From Nocardia terpenica (GTDB taxonomy: Bacteria > Actinomycetota > Actinomycetes > Mycobacteriales > Mycobacteriaceae): a stretch of 64,000 bases of DNA. Position 1 is the stretch's first letter. Each line of letters opens with the position of its first letter. A program made the translations under genes and the position numbers. Of this stretch, positions 8,059 to 16,202 are shown piece after piece. Below the pieces are notes generated by a model. That model saw nothing but the letters and a program-made list of their open reading frames with translations, made no database searches and had not been told where the DNA came from. The stretch covers positions 868,001-932,000 of the forward strand of contig NZ_JABMCZ010000003.1 of assembly GCF_013186535.1 (NCBI RefSeq), written 5' to 3'.

Positions 8059-9086
8059 AGTGCTCCCACCAGGTTTCGTCGGGCCGCCGGGGTGTAGCGG
8101 TCGAGCAGGTCGGCCGCCGCGCGCTCGGCGGACTCGTCGAGCAGGTCTCGTTCGGTCATCCAGTCGTCGTCGAACACGGTATCGAGGTACTTCTCGCCGC
8201 CGTCACACACGATGCTCACGATGGTCGAGCCGGGCGGGAACTGCTCGAGCCGGGTCAGCGCGGCGTGCACCGAGCCGCCCGCCGACCCGCCGAGCAGCAG
8301 GCCCAGCCTGCGGGCGACCGCGCGGGCCGTGGCGAAGGCGTCCACATCGGTCACCTTGAGGCCCTCGTCCAGCAGCGAGTAGTCCACGGCGGTGCCGACG
8401 GTCGCGCCCGGCGGGGTGCCGGTGCCGGACTGCCAGTACGGGCCGCCCTCGCCGCCGAAGGCGATCGAGCCGACCGGCTCCACCCCGATTACCCGTGGGT
8501 GGCAGCCCAATTCCTTCAGGCGGCGGGCGGTGCCGAACAGCGAGCCGCCGGTGCCGACCGCCGACAGCAGGATGTCGACGTGGCCGAGGTCGGCCAGCAA
8601 TTCCTCGGCGACCGGGTAGTAGCCGACCGCGTTGGCGTCGTTGTTGTGCTGTTCGGTGAAGTAGGCGTCGGCGCGGGCGGCGGCCATCGCCTCGGCCAGA
8701 TCCTCCCGGGCGGAGGTGGCCAGGCTGTCGTCCCCGTCGTCGGCGACGTACACGAGTTCGGTTCCCATGGCTTGCATCGCGCGCAGCTTGTCCTTGCAGG
8801 CGTGGTGGTCGACGACCGCGGTGAAGCGGTAGCCGCGTTCGGCCGCCACCACCGCCAGTCCCAGTCCGGTATTACCGGATGTCGACTCGATGATATGCCC
8901 GCCATCGGGCAGCAAACCGCGGCGCTCGGCGTCGAGCACCATGGCGCGCGCCATGCGGATCTTGGCCGCACCGGTCGGGTTGAACTGCTCGAGCTTGAGC
9001 AGCAATCGGGTTCCGGTGGCGGTGGCCGCCAGCTCGAACAGCGGGGTGTTGCCGATCAGGTCCGTCACGCGGGTGACGAGCGGCAT
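8055..9086 (-). CDS. PLP-dependent SbnA/cysteine-synthase-like enzyme
   Basis: A 343-residue fold-type II PLP enzyme of the cysteine synthase group. The PLP lysine is K42 in FNPTGAAKIR; the pyridoxal-binding loop STSGNTGLG follows near residue 70 and the phosphate-binding GTGGS near 180. SbnA-type members join O-phospho-L-serine to an amino acid nitrogen (glutamate in SbnA) to make an N-(aminocarboxyethyl) amino acid, the precursor of 2,3-diaminopropionate. Association with an SbnB-like dehydrogenase, a decarboxylase and an exporter points to this role rather than to cysteine synthesis. It lies 36 bp downstream of the decarboxylase gene. Confidence 0.87.
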   Translation of the reverse strand: MPLVTRVTDLIGNTPLFELAATATGTRLLLKLEQFNPTGAAKIRMARAMVLDAERRGLLPDGGHIIESTSGNTGLGLAVVAAERGYRFTAVVDHHACKDKLRAMQAMGTELVYVADDGDDSLATSAREDLAEAMAAARADAYFTEQHNNDANAVGYYPVAEELLADLGHVDILLSAVGTGGSLFGTARRLKELGCHPRVIGVEPVGSIAFGGEGGPYWQSGTGTPPGATVGTAVDYSLLDEGLKVTDVDAFATARAVARRLGLLLGGSAGGSVHAALTRLEQFPPGSTIVSIVCDGGEKYLDTVFDDDWMTERDLLDESAERAAADLLDRYTPAARRNLVGAL

Positions 9087-9122
9087 GCGAATCTCCTCTG
9101 GTGGGCTGGAAGGGGGAGCGGT

Positions 9123-10523
9123 TTATTCGGCGTCGAGCGTCCAGCGGAGCCGACCGCCGGGTGCGTCGTGCAGCACCACCTTCGGCGGGATCGGCAGCTG
9201 GTGGAACGGGGACTCGTTGGAGTCCATCTGGTAACCGGCGGTATTGGGGTAGACGAGCAGGTCGCCGGGCTCGGCGGCGCGGGGCAGCGGGATGCGCCGC
9301 CAGCTGAGCAGATCCGACTCCAGGCAGGTGGCCGCCCCGACGGCGGCGGGGGTGGGGTCGCCGGGCCGGGTGGGCCACAGCACCGGGTCGGGCAGGTATT
9401 CGCTGTCGAACCACTGCTCGGACAGGCTCAGGCTGGTGCCGTCGACGGTGAGCAGCTGGTACGGATTGTCGTGCGCGGTCCGGGTTTTCGCGCCCTGCAC
9501 GCGGAATACGGTGCTGCCCGCGCGATCCAGCAGGGCCCGGCCGGGTTCGATGGCGAGCCGGATACCGTTGTCGCGCAGTAGCGCTCCCAGTTCTCCGTGC
9601 TCGAGGACGGCGGCCAGCATGGCCGGGCCCGGAGTCGGGCAGTGGTAGGGATAATAGGAATCGAACCGCTTGCCCGCGTGAAACCAGTGTGGACCAGCGT
9701 GTTCGGTGAACGCGCGCCAAGCGTCGGCGGGGACGTAGTCGACCGCGAACCCGCCGCCGATGGAGATGGTGAACACCGGATGCCCGAGGGCGCGGGCCGC
9801 CCGGCAGCGATCGACCAGCGCCGCCGCCATCTCCGAGCGCGCCACCGGATCGTATCCGGACAGGTGAAAGCTGAAGCCCTCCAACCGGACCGGCCCGAGG
9901 TCGGTGCCGGTGAGCGCGACGTCGAGCTCGCCATCGGTCATCCCGAACCGGCTCGACGAGCCCGGCGGCAACACGCGCAGCAGAATGCGCGCGGGAAGAC
10001 CGAGCGCGACAAGACGATTCAACTCCCCGAGCTCGTCGATCGCGATCAGCGCCCCGTGCCGCGCCGCCAGCCACAGCAACTCCTCCGACTTCGCGGGCCC
10101 GGTCACCACGAGCTCGTCCCCCCGAACCCCATGCGCCAGCGCGGCCCTCAACTCACCGACGCTGGCAACATCGACCCCCGCCCCGTGCTCGGCGCAGGCC
10201 CGCACCACACACCCCGCCTTATTGGCCTTCTTCCCATAAAAAATCGCCCCCTCCACCCCGAACCGCTCGAACACCGCCCGAAATCCGTCGATATTCCGCC
10301 CCACCCGCGCCGGGTACATGACGTGAAACGGCCCACCAATGGCAAAAGCCATGTCCCCCAGCAGATCCGGGTCATCCAGCAACCGCCGCTCCCACTCGTC
10401 CCGGTACCCGGGCATGGGTGCCGCGGCGATCGGGGAGGTGTCGCCCACCGGTGTGCCCGAAGCGGCAACGCCTGGATCGGTATGCGGTGCGGACCGGGCG
10501 TTTCTCGTCGGGCTCAGTCCCAC
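9123..10523 (-). CDS. Fold-type III PLP-dependent decarboxylase (diaminopimelate/ornithine decarboxylase-like; SbnH or Y4yA type)
   Basis: A 466-residue group IV decarboxylase. The N-terminal PLP-barrel contains the lysine motif YGKKANK (about 96-102); SIGGGFAVDY (near 260) and IEPGRALLD (near 330) bind the cofactor phosphate, and CLESDLL near residue 396 is the active-site cysteine motif from the partner subunit. In siderophore and EDDS-like pathways such enzymes remove a carboxyl from a diaminopropionate-containing intermediate. Its GTG start overlaps the stop of the upstream dehydrogenase by 10 bp. It could also be a Y4yA-family enzyme; the substrate is not readable. Confidence 0.85.
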   Translation of the reverse strand: MGLSPTRNARSAPHTDPGVAASGTPVGDTSPIAAAPMPGYRDEWERRLLDDPDLLGDMAFAIGGPFHVMYPARVGRNIDGFRAVFERFGVEGAIFYGKKANKAGCVVRACAEHGAGVDVASVGELRAALAHGVRGDELVVTGPAKSEELLWLAARHGALIAIDELGELNRLVALGLPARILLRVLPPGSSSRFGMTDGELDVALTGTDLGPVRLEGFSFHLSGYDPVARSEMAAALVDRCRAARALGHPVFTISIGGGFAVDYVPADAWRAFTEHAGPHWFHAGKRFDSYYPYHCPTPGPAMLAAVLEHGELGALLRDNGIRLAIEPGRALLDRAGSTVFRVQGAKTRTAHDNPYQLLTVDGTSLSLSEQWFDSEYLPDPVLWPTRPGDPTPAAVGAATCLESDLLSWRRIPLPRAAEPGDLLVYPNTAGYQMDSNESPFHQLPIPPKVVLHDAPGGRLRWTLDAE

Positions 10524-11503
10524 AGGCGGACCTCCGTACCTCGGCCCTCGGCGATGGCGCGGGCGGCCAGGGCGTGGGCGACGGCTATGTCGGTGAGCAC
10601 CAGGCCGCTGTTGTAGACGAAGATGCGTTCGGAGTCGGTGCGGCGGCCTATGGCGCGACGGGCGAGGATATCGGGTAGCTCGGCGTCGACGGCGCGCAGC
10701 CTGCCGTCCGGCCCGGCCATGTCGGTACCGGTCAGCGTCATCTGCTCGGCGCTGGTGGCGACCACCCGATCGGCCTCGGTGAGCGTGGAGGGCGCCAGCC
10801 CGTAGCCGACCAGCACCACCACCGAACCCGGTGCCAGATCGGTCGATTCGAGGGCGACCCGGGTGCCCGGCCCGGCCGTGGCCAGCACGATGTCGGCCTC
10901 GCCCGCGGCGGCGCGCGGGTCGGGGACGGTCTGCAACTCACACCCGGGATGGTGCGCGGCCAGTTGGTCGTGCACCGCCCGCAGCCCCTCGGTGTGCGTG
11001 CCGTACACCATCAGCCGATCCAGCCGCGGATTCGCGGCGAGCAGATGCGGCAGCGCATTGCGGCCCTGCGTGCCGGTGCCGATCAGCAGCACGCTGCGCG
11101 CATCGGCCCGCGCCGTCTCGCGCACCAGCAGCGCCGACGCCGCCGGGGTGCGGATCGCGCCGATGCGGGCGCAGTCCATCATGGCGATCGGCAGGCCGGT
11201 CGCGTCGTCGTAGAGCGTGATGGTGGTGTAGTACCGCTTGGTGCTGCGGTCGTGGCCGGGATCGAACTTGTAGGAGGTCTTCATCGCCACCACCCGCCGG
11301 CGGCCGTCGCGGCCGAGCATGGCGTAGGCGACCGACGTGCCCTCCGGATGACCCACGCTGAGCTTGCGCGGGTTGTCCGACTCGCCCGCCGCCAGGGCGA
11401 GATACGCGTCCTCGACGGCGCGCACCACCTCACCGGGAGTGATCGGAACGTCGGTCAGGTCGCTGCGGCTGAGCACGCGTAGCGGGCTCGGTTCGGTACT
11501 CAC
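10514..11503 (-). CDS. Ornithine cyclodeaminase/mu-crystallin family dehydrogenase, SbnB-like
   Basis: A 329-residue NAD(P)-binding protein of the OCD/mu-crystallin family. The Rossmann motif is VLLIGTGTQGRNALPHLL near residue 140, preceded by KTSYKFDPG in the substrate region. SbnB oxidatively hydrolyses the SbnA product to release 2,3-diaminopropionate; other members perform reductive amination of keto acids. Pairing with the SbnA-like gene in one operon favours that chemistry over ornithine cyclisation. The GTG start at 11503 has GAGGAATT upstream and lies inside the 3' end of the dioxygenase gene (74-bp overlap). Confidence 0.86.
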   Translation of the reverse strand: MSTEPSPLRVLSRSDLTDVPITPGEVVRAVEDAYLALAAGESDNPRKLSVGHPEGTSVAYAMLGRDGRRRVVAMKTSYKFDPGHDRSTKRYYTTITLYDDATGLPIAMMDCARIGAIRTPAASALLVRETARADARSVLLIGTGTQGRNALPHLLAANPRLDRLMVYGTHTEGLRAVHDQLAAHHPGCELQTVPDPRAAAGEADIVLATAGPGTRVALESTDLAPGSVVVLVGYGLAPSTLTEADRVVATSAEQMTLTGTDMAGPDGRLRAVDAELPDILARRAIGRRTDSERIFVYNSGLVLTDIAVAHALAARAIAEGRGTEVRLWD

Positions 11504-12626
11504 GTAATTCCTCGTTCACTGCGGGCGACACCGCCGGTGCCGCTGGTGTTCTCGATCCGAACGGCGTGACCGTCCGCTGCCCGTAACCGTTCTCGCGGGC
11601 CTCGGCCGGAGCGCGACGGCGGGCCAGGCGGATATTGACCCGCTTGAGCCAGCGGTCGGTGCCGTCGTAGCGCGGGGTGAACGGCACCCGGCCGTGCACC
11701 ACCACGTCGTTGTCCACCAGCAGCAGCTGACCCGGTTCCAGCACCGCCGTGCGGCACACCCGCTCCAGCTCGGCGCCGAGATGGGCGTAGGCGGAACGGA
11801 ATTCGTCGTCGGCGTCGTCCAGCGGCGTGTAGGCCGGGTCGTAGCGCAGGATGGGGCGCCCGTCGGATTCGCCGACGGTGGCCACCCGGTTGGCCGGGTA
11901 CTGGTGGAAGTCGGTGCCGTAGGAGACATCCGGCAGGATCGGCAGCGTCGCCTCGCTCAGGCGCCGCCGCTGGGTGTCGTTCAGGCGCACCTCGCGCACC
12001 GACGAGACGGTGGTGCCGACGCGGTCGGGATTGCGCATGCAGCCGAGCATGAGCAGGTGGGCGCGCTCGGGGTGGAAGGCGTCCTCGGTATGCGGGCTGA
12101 GCAGGGTGGTGCTGCTGGCGCCGGATTGCTCGTGCTCGTGGCCGCGGGCGGGCAGGATGTTGTTGACCAGCCGCCCGCCCTGCTGACCCTGCCAGCCGAA
12201 CGGCTCTCCGGCGCAGCGTGCGAGCAGCATCATCGCGATGTCCAGCTGGAACGAGGACCGGCGCCGCTCGGGGTCGCCGCTCCACTCGGCGGCCTGCCGC
12301 CAATCGCCCGGGGTCGGCCCGAGTTCGGTGTCCGCGAGCGGCAATCGGTCGACGACCGCGATGCCCGCGCTGCACTCCGGCGGCCGCAGCGCGTAATGCA
12401 CGGCCTCCGGCAACTCGGCGGCCCGCCCGTCCACCAGCTCGATCAGCGCCGCATCGGTGAGCGTGGTCGCTAGGTCGGACATCCCGGGCATAGTGTCGAT
12501 TGTGGCCGCGATCGCCCGGGCCGTGTCGCGAACCGCACGCGCGGCAGCCGCGGGCAGCTCCCGGCGTTCCCAGTCTTCCGAGGTCTCGGTTCGGTGTGTC
12601 TCACGTTCGGAGAGAACGTTTTTCAC
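11430..12626 (-). CDS. Fe(II)/2-oxoglutarate dioxygenase, clavaminate synthase/VioC-like amino-acid hydroxylase
   Basis: A 398-residue TauD-like enzyme of the clavaminate-synthase subgroup that includes arginine and asparagine beta-hydroxylases (VioC, AsnO). The iron facial triad is H179-T-E181 in SPHTEDAFHPERAHLL, with distal H311 in VVVHGRVPFTPRYDG; R329 in WLKRVN should bind 2-oxoglutarate. I chose the GTG at 12626 (AAGGGA 8 bp upstream); the open frame runs back through repeats to 13457, which is not plausible coding. It is the first gene of the leftward operon, behind an IdeR-like box. It may hydroxylate an amino-acid building block of the metallophore; the substrate is unknown. Confidence 0.84.
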   Translation of the reverse strand: MKNVLSERETHRTETSEDWERRELPAAAARAVRDTARAIAATIDTMPGMSDLATTLTDAALIELVDGRAAELPEAVHYALRPPECSAGIAVVDRLPLADTELGPTPGDWRQAAEWSGDPERRRSSFQLDIAMMLLARCAGEPFGWQGQQGGRLVNNILPARGHEHEQSGASSTTLLSPHTEDAFHPERAHLLMLGCMRNPDRVGTTVSSVREVRLNDTQRRRLSEATLPILPDVSYGTDFHQYPANRVATVGESDGRPILRYDPAYTPLDDADDEFRSAYAHLGAELERVCRTAVLEPGQLLLVDNDVVVHGRVPFTPRYDGTDRWLKRVNIRLARRRAPAEARENGYGQRTVTPFGSRTPAAPAVSPAVNEELREYRTEPATRAQPQRPDRRSDHSR

Positions 12627-12703
12627 CAGGCATTCCCTTCTTCGCAACGGTGGTGAAGCAGGTGGTGAAGATCCGGACTGCGAAGGTAGTCGGTCGCGCT
12701 TGC

Positions 12704-12722
12704 TTAAGCAAGGCTTACCTAA
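12704..12722 (+). promoter_or_regulatory. Candidate IdeR iron box of the biosynthesis/export operon
   Basis: The 19-mer TTAAGCAAGGCTTACCTAA matches the IdeR consensus TTAGGTTAGGCTAACCTAA at 15 of 19 positions. It lies 78 bp upstream of the dioxygenase start at 12626. It overlaps a perfect 14-bp palindrome, CTTGCTTAAGCAAG (12698-12711). Confidence 0.6.
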
Positions 12723-12734
12723 TGTGTGTTGCAG

Positions 12735-13016
12735 GATCTCGGCATGCCCCACCCCAAAGCCCCTGCGTGCACGGCTCTCTCGACCCCGGCGTGCGCCATC
12801 CCTGATCCCGGGGTGCTCCGTCCCTTGGCCTCGGCGCGCGCTGTCGCTGGTTCCGACGTGCGCTCTCCCTTGATCCCGGCGTGCAATATTCGTTTGATCC
12901 CGGCGTGCAGTATTCGTTGCTCCCGACGTGCAGTATTCGTTCCTCCCGACGTGCAGTATTCGTTGCTCCGGACGTGCAGTATTCGTTGTTCCCGGCATGC
13001 TTTTGGCCGGGATCTC
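12735..13016 (+). repeat. Repeat array A: about ten 22-24-bp units ending in a hairpin
   Basis: Units carry a core close to TCCCGGCGTGC followed by a spacer; the best conserved spacer is AGTATTCGT, seen in four consecutive 23-bp copies. Upstream units are degenerate. The last unit adds the complementary arm: TCCCGGC (12990-12996) pairs with GCCGGGA (13006-13012) around loop ATGCTTTTG. The same family recurs at six other loci in the window. Confidence 0.85.
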
Positions 13017-13148
13017 ACCCGGATGGATGTCCTGCCCGAGAGCGGAATGCGAACACGTGGGCTGACCAGATCCGATGAGCCAGGTAGCGGGAATTCGACG
13101 TGCGAACTGACCGAAGGCTGACCTGACAGCCCACGTAACCGGGAATTT

Positions 13149-13246
13149 GTCTCCCGGCGTACACCACCCGTTGTTCCCGGCGTACGCCACCCGTTGTTCC
13201 CGGCGTGCACCACCCGTTGTTCCCGGCGTGCTTTCGGCCGGGATAC
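13149..13246 (+). repeat. Repeat array B: three 23-bp units ending in a hairpin
   Basis: The unit is close to TGTTCCCGGCGTGCACCACC followed by CGT, with three copies and then a terminal copy whose TCCCGGC arm pairs with GCCGGGA across a GTGCTTTCG loop. It ends 4 bp before the iron box of the importer operon. Confidence 0.85.
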
Positions 13247-13249
13247 TCA

Positions 13250-13268
13250 TTAGGTTAGCCTTGGCTCG
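13250..13268 (+). promoter_or_regulatory. Candidate IdeR iron box of the importer operon
   Basis: The 19-mer TTAGGTTAGCCTTGGCTCG matches the IdeR consensus at 13 of 19 positions, with the left half-site TTAGGTTAG perfect and the right half weak. It lies 34 bp upstream of the binding-protein start, in operator position. Confidence 0.55.
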
Positions 13269-13301
13269 CTCGCAAATTCTAGGCGCTGAGGACGGATCGC
13301 G

Positions 13302-14807
13302 ATGACGACGATGACCCGCCGGGGACTGTTGGGTGCCGGGTTCGGTGCGGGGGCGGCGCTGGTGCTGGCCGCGTGCGGACGCGGTTCCTCCGGCGCCGCC
13401 GGTACGCTCCGCGTCGGCGCGCTCGGCAAAGTGTCCGCGCTGCAACAGGATCCACACGCCAACCTGGGCAATCAGAGCGACTTCCTGATCGCCTCACTGG
13501 TTTACGACCCGCTCACCGTGCCGGGCGCGAACCCGACCGTGCAACCCCGGCTGGCCACCGCGTGGAGTGCCGATGCGGCACAGCGCCGTTGGGTGTTCAC
13601 CCTCGCCGACGGGGCGAAGTTCCACGACGGAACCCCGGTGACCGCCGCCGACGTGGTGTGGTCGCTGCGGCGCCTGCGCCAGGTGGGCGGCGCGTCGAAG
13701 ATGCCGGTGGCGCGGCCGGAGGACATCGCCGCCGACGGGCCGAACCGGATCGTCGTCACCGCGGCCGAACCCAATACGCAGATTCCGCTGCTGGTGCGGC
13801 TGATGACGTTCACCGTCAAGCAGGGCACCACCGATTTCACCGAAGCCGTTGGCAGCGGCCCCTTCCGGCTGGAGTCCTACCGGCAGGGCAATGCCCGGCT
13901 GGTGCGCAACGACGCCTGGCACGGGCCGCGGCCGAAGCTCGACGCCATCGAGGTCACCATGTTCGACAGCGTCGACGCGCTCTCGAACGCGGTGCTGGGC
14001 GGGCAGATCGACCTGGCCTCCAATGTCGGCGCCATCGCCGGGCGCACCGCCGCCGCACGCGGCGACCTCCAGGTGGTCCGGCGGCCCAACGACACCGCCG
14101 TCGCCATCGCCATGCGCTGCGCCGACGGCCCGTTCGCCGATCCGCGCGTGCGGACCGCGCTGCGGCTGGCCGCCGATCGCGACGCGCTGGTCGCGCAGGC
14201 GTTCTCCGGCTACGGCACGGTCGCCGACGACATTCTCGGCACCGGAGATCCCCAGTACGCCAAGGACATTCCGCAGCGTCGCCGCGACCTCGACCAGGCG
14301 AGGGCGCTGCTGGCGCAGGCCCGCTTCGACACCGGCGCCACCTATCAGCTCGTCACCAAGGAGGAGGCGCCCGGCGAGGCCGAGTCGGCGCGGCTGTTCG
14401 CCACCCAGGCCCGCGACATCGGCGTGCGGCTGGATGTCGTCGTGCAGGACGCGGGGACGTTCTACGACAAGACCTGGCTGCACGCGCCGCTCTACACGGT
14501 GAACTGGGGCACCAACGATTCGGTGCTGTTCTACGCCGACAAGCTCATGACCTCCGCCAGCGAGCGCAACGAAACCGCCTTCGCCGACCCGGAATTCGAT
14601 GCCGCGACCGCCGCCGCGCTGGCCGCCGCGAATCCGGCCGACTATGCCCGCGCCTGCCGCACCGTGCAGCAGATCCAGCACGATCGCGGCGGATACCTGG
14701 TGTGGGGCATGGCCGACGGCATCGATATCGCGTCCACGCGGGTGCGGGATCTGCCGACCCTGGGTGGCTTCGGCCGGGTGCAGCTGGAGCGGGTCTGGCT
14801 GTCGTGA
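13302..14807 (+). CDS. ABC importer substrate-binding lipoprotein, Nik/Opp/Cnt family (SBP_bac_5)
   Basis: A 501-residue extracytoplasmic binding protein. It begins with twin arginines and a hydrophobic segment (TRRGLLGAGFGAGAAL) ending in lipobox LAAC, so it is probably Tat-exported and lipid-anchored. The segments FTLADGAKFHDGTPVTAADV and SGPFRLESY are typical of family 5 peptide/nickel/metallophore binders. Its place opposite the biosynthesis operon, behind an iron box, suggests uptake of the metal-loaded product, as CntA does for staphylopine. The ligand is inference; a peptide or nickel role remains possible. The stop overlaps the next start (GTGA). Confidence 0.88.
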   Translation: MTTMTRRGLLGAGFGAGAALVLAACGRGSSGAAGTLRVGALGKVSALQQDPHANLGNQSDFLIASLVYDPLTVPGANPTVQPRLATAWSADAAQRRWVFTLADGAKFHDGTPVTAADVVWSLRRLRQVGGASKMPVARPEDIAADGPNRIVVTAAEPNTQIPLLVRLMTFTVKQGTTDFTEAVGSGPFRLESYRQGNARLVRNDAWHGPRPKLDAIEVTMFDSVDALSNAVLGGQIDLASNVGAIAGRTAAARGDLQVVRRPNDTAVAIAMRCADGPFADPRVRTALRLAADRDALVAQAFSGYGTVADDILGTGDPQYAKDIPQRRRDLDQARALLAQARFDTGATYQLVTKEEAPGEAESARLFATQARDIGVRLDVVVQDAGTFYDKTWLHAPLYTVNWGTNDSVLFYADKLMTSASERNETAFADPEFDAATAAALAAANPADYARACRTVQQIQHDRGGYLVWGMADGIDIASTRVRDLPTLGGFGRVQLERVWLS

Positions 14808-15733
14808 CCGCCCTCCTCGGACTGATCCTGCGCCGCGTCGCCCTGCTGGTGGCGTTGCTGGCGCTGGTGTTCGCGGCGGTGTCGGTGCTGCCGGGCGATG
14901 CGGCGCGGGCCGCGCTGGATCGCGACGCGAGCCCGGCGGCGATCGCCGCCAAGCGGCACGAGCTGGGGCTGGATCGTCCGCTGCCGCAACGGTTCTGGTC
15001 GTGGTTCAGCGGCGTGGCGACCGGCGATTTCGGGACCACCGCGCACGGTCGGTCGGTGGGCGAACTGCTGGCCTCGGCGGCCCCGCAGACCCTGCTGCTG
15101 GGCGGAACGGCGTTCGTGCTCACCGTGATCGCCTCGCTGGCCGCCGGAATGTGGTGGGCCACCAGGCCGTTCGGATTGTCGGCCCGGGTGCTGCAACCGG
15201 CGACGGCCATGGTGGTGGCGCTGCCGGAATTCGTGGTCGCGGCGCTGCTGATCATGGTGTTCTCCTTCGCCGTCGGCTGGCTGCCCGCGGTGACCGTGGC
15301 GGGCCCCTCCGGCTTTCCCGCCAGCCCCGACATGCTGGTGCTTCCGGTGCTGGCGCTGGCCATCCCGCAGATCGGCTGGAACACCCGCGTCGTCCGCGGC
15401 GCCCTGGCCGACGCCGCCCGCGCACCGCACGTGGAACACGCCCTCCTGGAAGGCATTTCCCCCCACCACCTGATGCTGCGCCACGTCCTCCCCGTCGCCC
15501 TCCCCGCCGTCGCCACCTCCTACGCCACCACCGTAGGCATGCTCCTGGGCGGCGCCCTGGTCGTCGAAAGCCTCTTCAACTACCCCGGCCTAGGCGCCCT
15601 CCTCGCAAGCTCGGTCTCCGACCGCGACACCACCCTCGCCGCGGCGACCGCCGCCGTAGCCGGGGCCACCATCATGGTCCTGCTCCTGGTGGCCGACGGA
15701 ATCCGCACCTGGTCCCTGCGAGGCCGCCAATGA
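14804..15733 (+). CDS. ABC importer permease, DppB/NikB/CntB type
   Basis: A 309-residue inner-membrane permease. It starts with LLGLILRRVALLVALLALVF, contains the N-terminal domain feature LGLDRPLPQRFWSWF, about six transmembrane segments, and near the C-terminus the EAA-like loop ALLEGISPHHLMLRHVLPVA that contacts the ATPase. The GTG start overlaps the binding-protein stop by 4 bp. It pairs with the second permease at 16203, but the two are separated by a 470-bp repeat-filled gap, which is unusual inside such an operon. Confidence 0.88.
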   Translation: MTALLGLILRRVALLVALLALVFAAVSVLPGDAARAALDRDASPAAIAAKRHELGLDRPLPQRFWSWFSGVATGDFGTTAHGRSVGELLASAAPQTLLLGGTAFVLTVIASLAAGMWWATRPFGLSARVLQPATAMVVALPEFVVAALLIMVFSFAVGWLPAVTVAGPSGFPASPDMLVLPVLALAIPQIGWNTRVVRGALADAARAPHVEHALLEGISPHHLMLRHVLPVALPAVATSYATTVGMLLGGALVVESLFNYPGLGALLASSVSDRDTTLAAATAAVAGATIMVLLLVADGIRTWSLRGRQ

Positions 15734-15771
15734 ACGCGCCTACCCCTACGGACCCCACCAACACCCAGCCC

Positions 15772-16157
15772 CATGATTCCGGCGTGCTTTTGGCCGGAAT
15801 CCCGCGAGATCCCGGCCAAAAGCACGCCGGGATCAAGTCGAGGCGGCACGGTGGGATCAAGTGGGGGCGGCACGCTGGGATCAAGTGGGGGCGGCACGCT
15901 GGGCTCGAGGGGAGTTGCGCTGGGGTCGAAGGGAGTCGTGCTGGGGTCGAAGGGAGTTGCGCTGGGCGCGAAGGAAGTCGTGCTGGGTGCGAAGGGAGAT
16001 GTGCTGGGCTCGAAGGGAGTCGTGCTGGGCTCGAGGGGGGTCGTGCTGGGTGCGAGGGGAGATGTGCTGGGCTCGAGGGGAGTTGCGCTGGGCGCGAAGG
16101 GAGATGTGCTGGGGTTGGAGGGAAATGCGTTGGGATCGAAGGGAGATGGCGGGAACT
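15772..16157. repeat. Repeat array C: bipartite palindrome followed by about 15 units of 24 then 21 bp
   Basis: Two hairpins of the family lie in opposite orientation: 15775-15801 (GATTCCGGC with GCCGGAATC) and 15808-15834 (GATCCCGGC with GCCGGGATC), 6 bp apart. Together they form one large inverted repeat. To the right runs a reverse-oriented tandem array, first three 24-bp units then about twelve degenerate 21-bp units (cores like GTGCTGGGCTCGAAGGGAGTC). The 21-bp units keep a reading frame open with a heptapeptide periodicity (GSKGVVL-like). The array fills the gap between the two permease genes. Confidence 0.85.
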
Positions 16158-16202
16158 GTTGGTAGTGGGCGGGATTGGGGCTCGGTGGGGGAGGGGGTGG
16201 CG

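Larger units (their letters stand above)
12627..13301. other. 675-bp divergent control region of the metallophore locus
   Basis: This stretch lies between the dioxygenase operon (leftward) and the importer operon (rightward). It contains an IdeR-like box at each side (12704-12722 and 13250-13268) and two arrays of short tandem repeats each ending in a hairpin (12735-13016 and 13149-13246). I see no convincing gene between 13017 and 13148. Frames that read through the repeats give low-complexity peptides and are not credible proteins. Confidence 0.7.

Noticed and set aside
11430..11503. Possible frameshift where the dioxygenase and SbnB-like genes overlap by 74 bp
   Set aside because: Both proteins are complete around their conserved motifs; the overlap only involves a poorly conserved tail.
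12627..13457. Long minus-strand frame extending the dioxygenase to 13457
   Set aside because: The extension translates repeat arrays and promoter DNA; a good start exists at 12626.
12735..16157. Repeat arrays A-C resemble CRISPR arrays
   Set aside because: Units are only 21-24 bp with no unique spacers, units are degenerate and end in a hairpin, and no cas genes are present.
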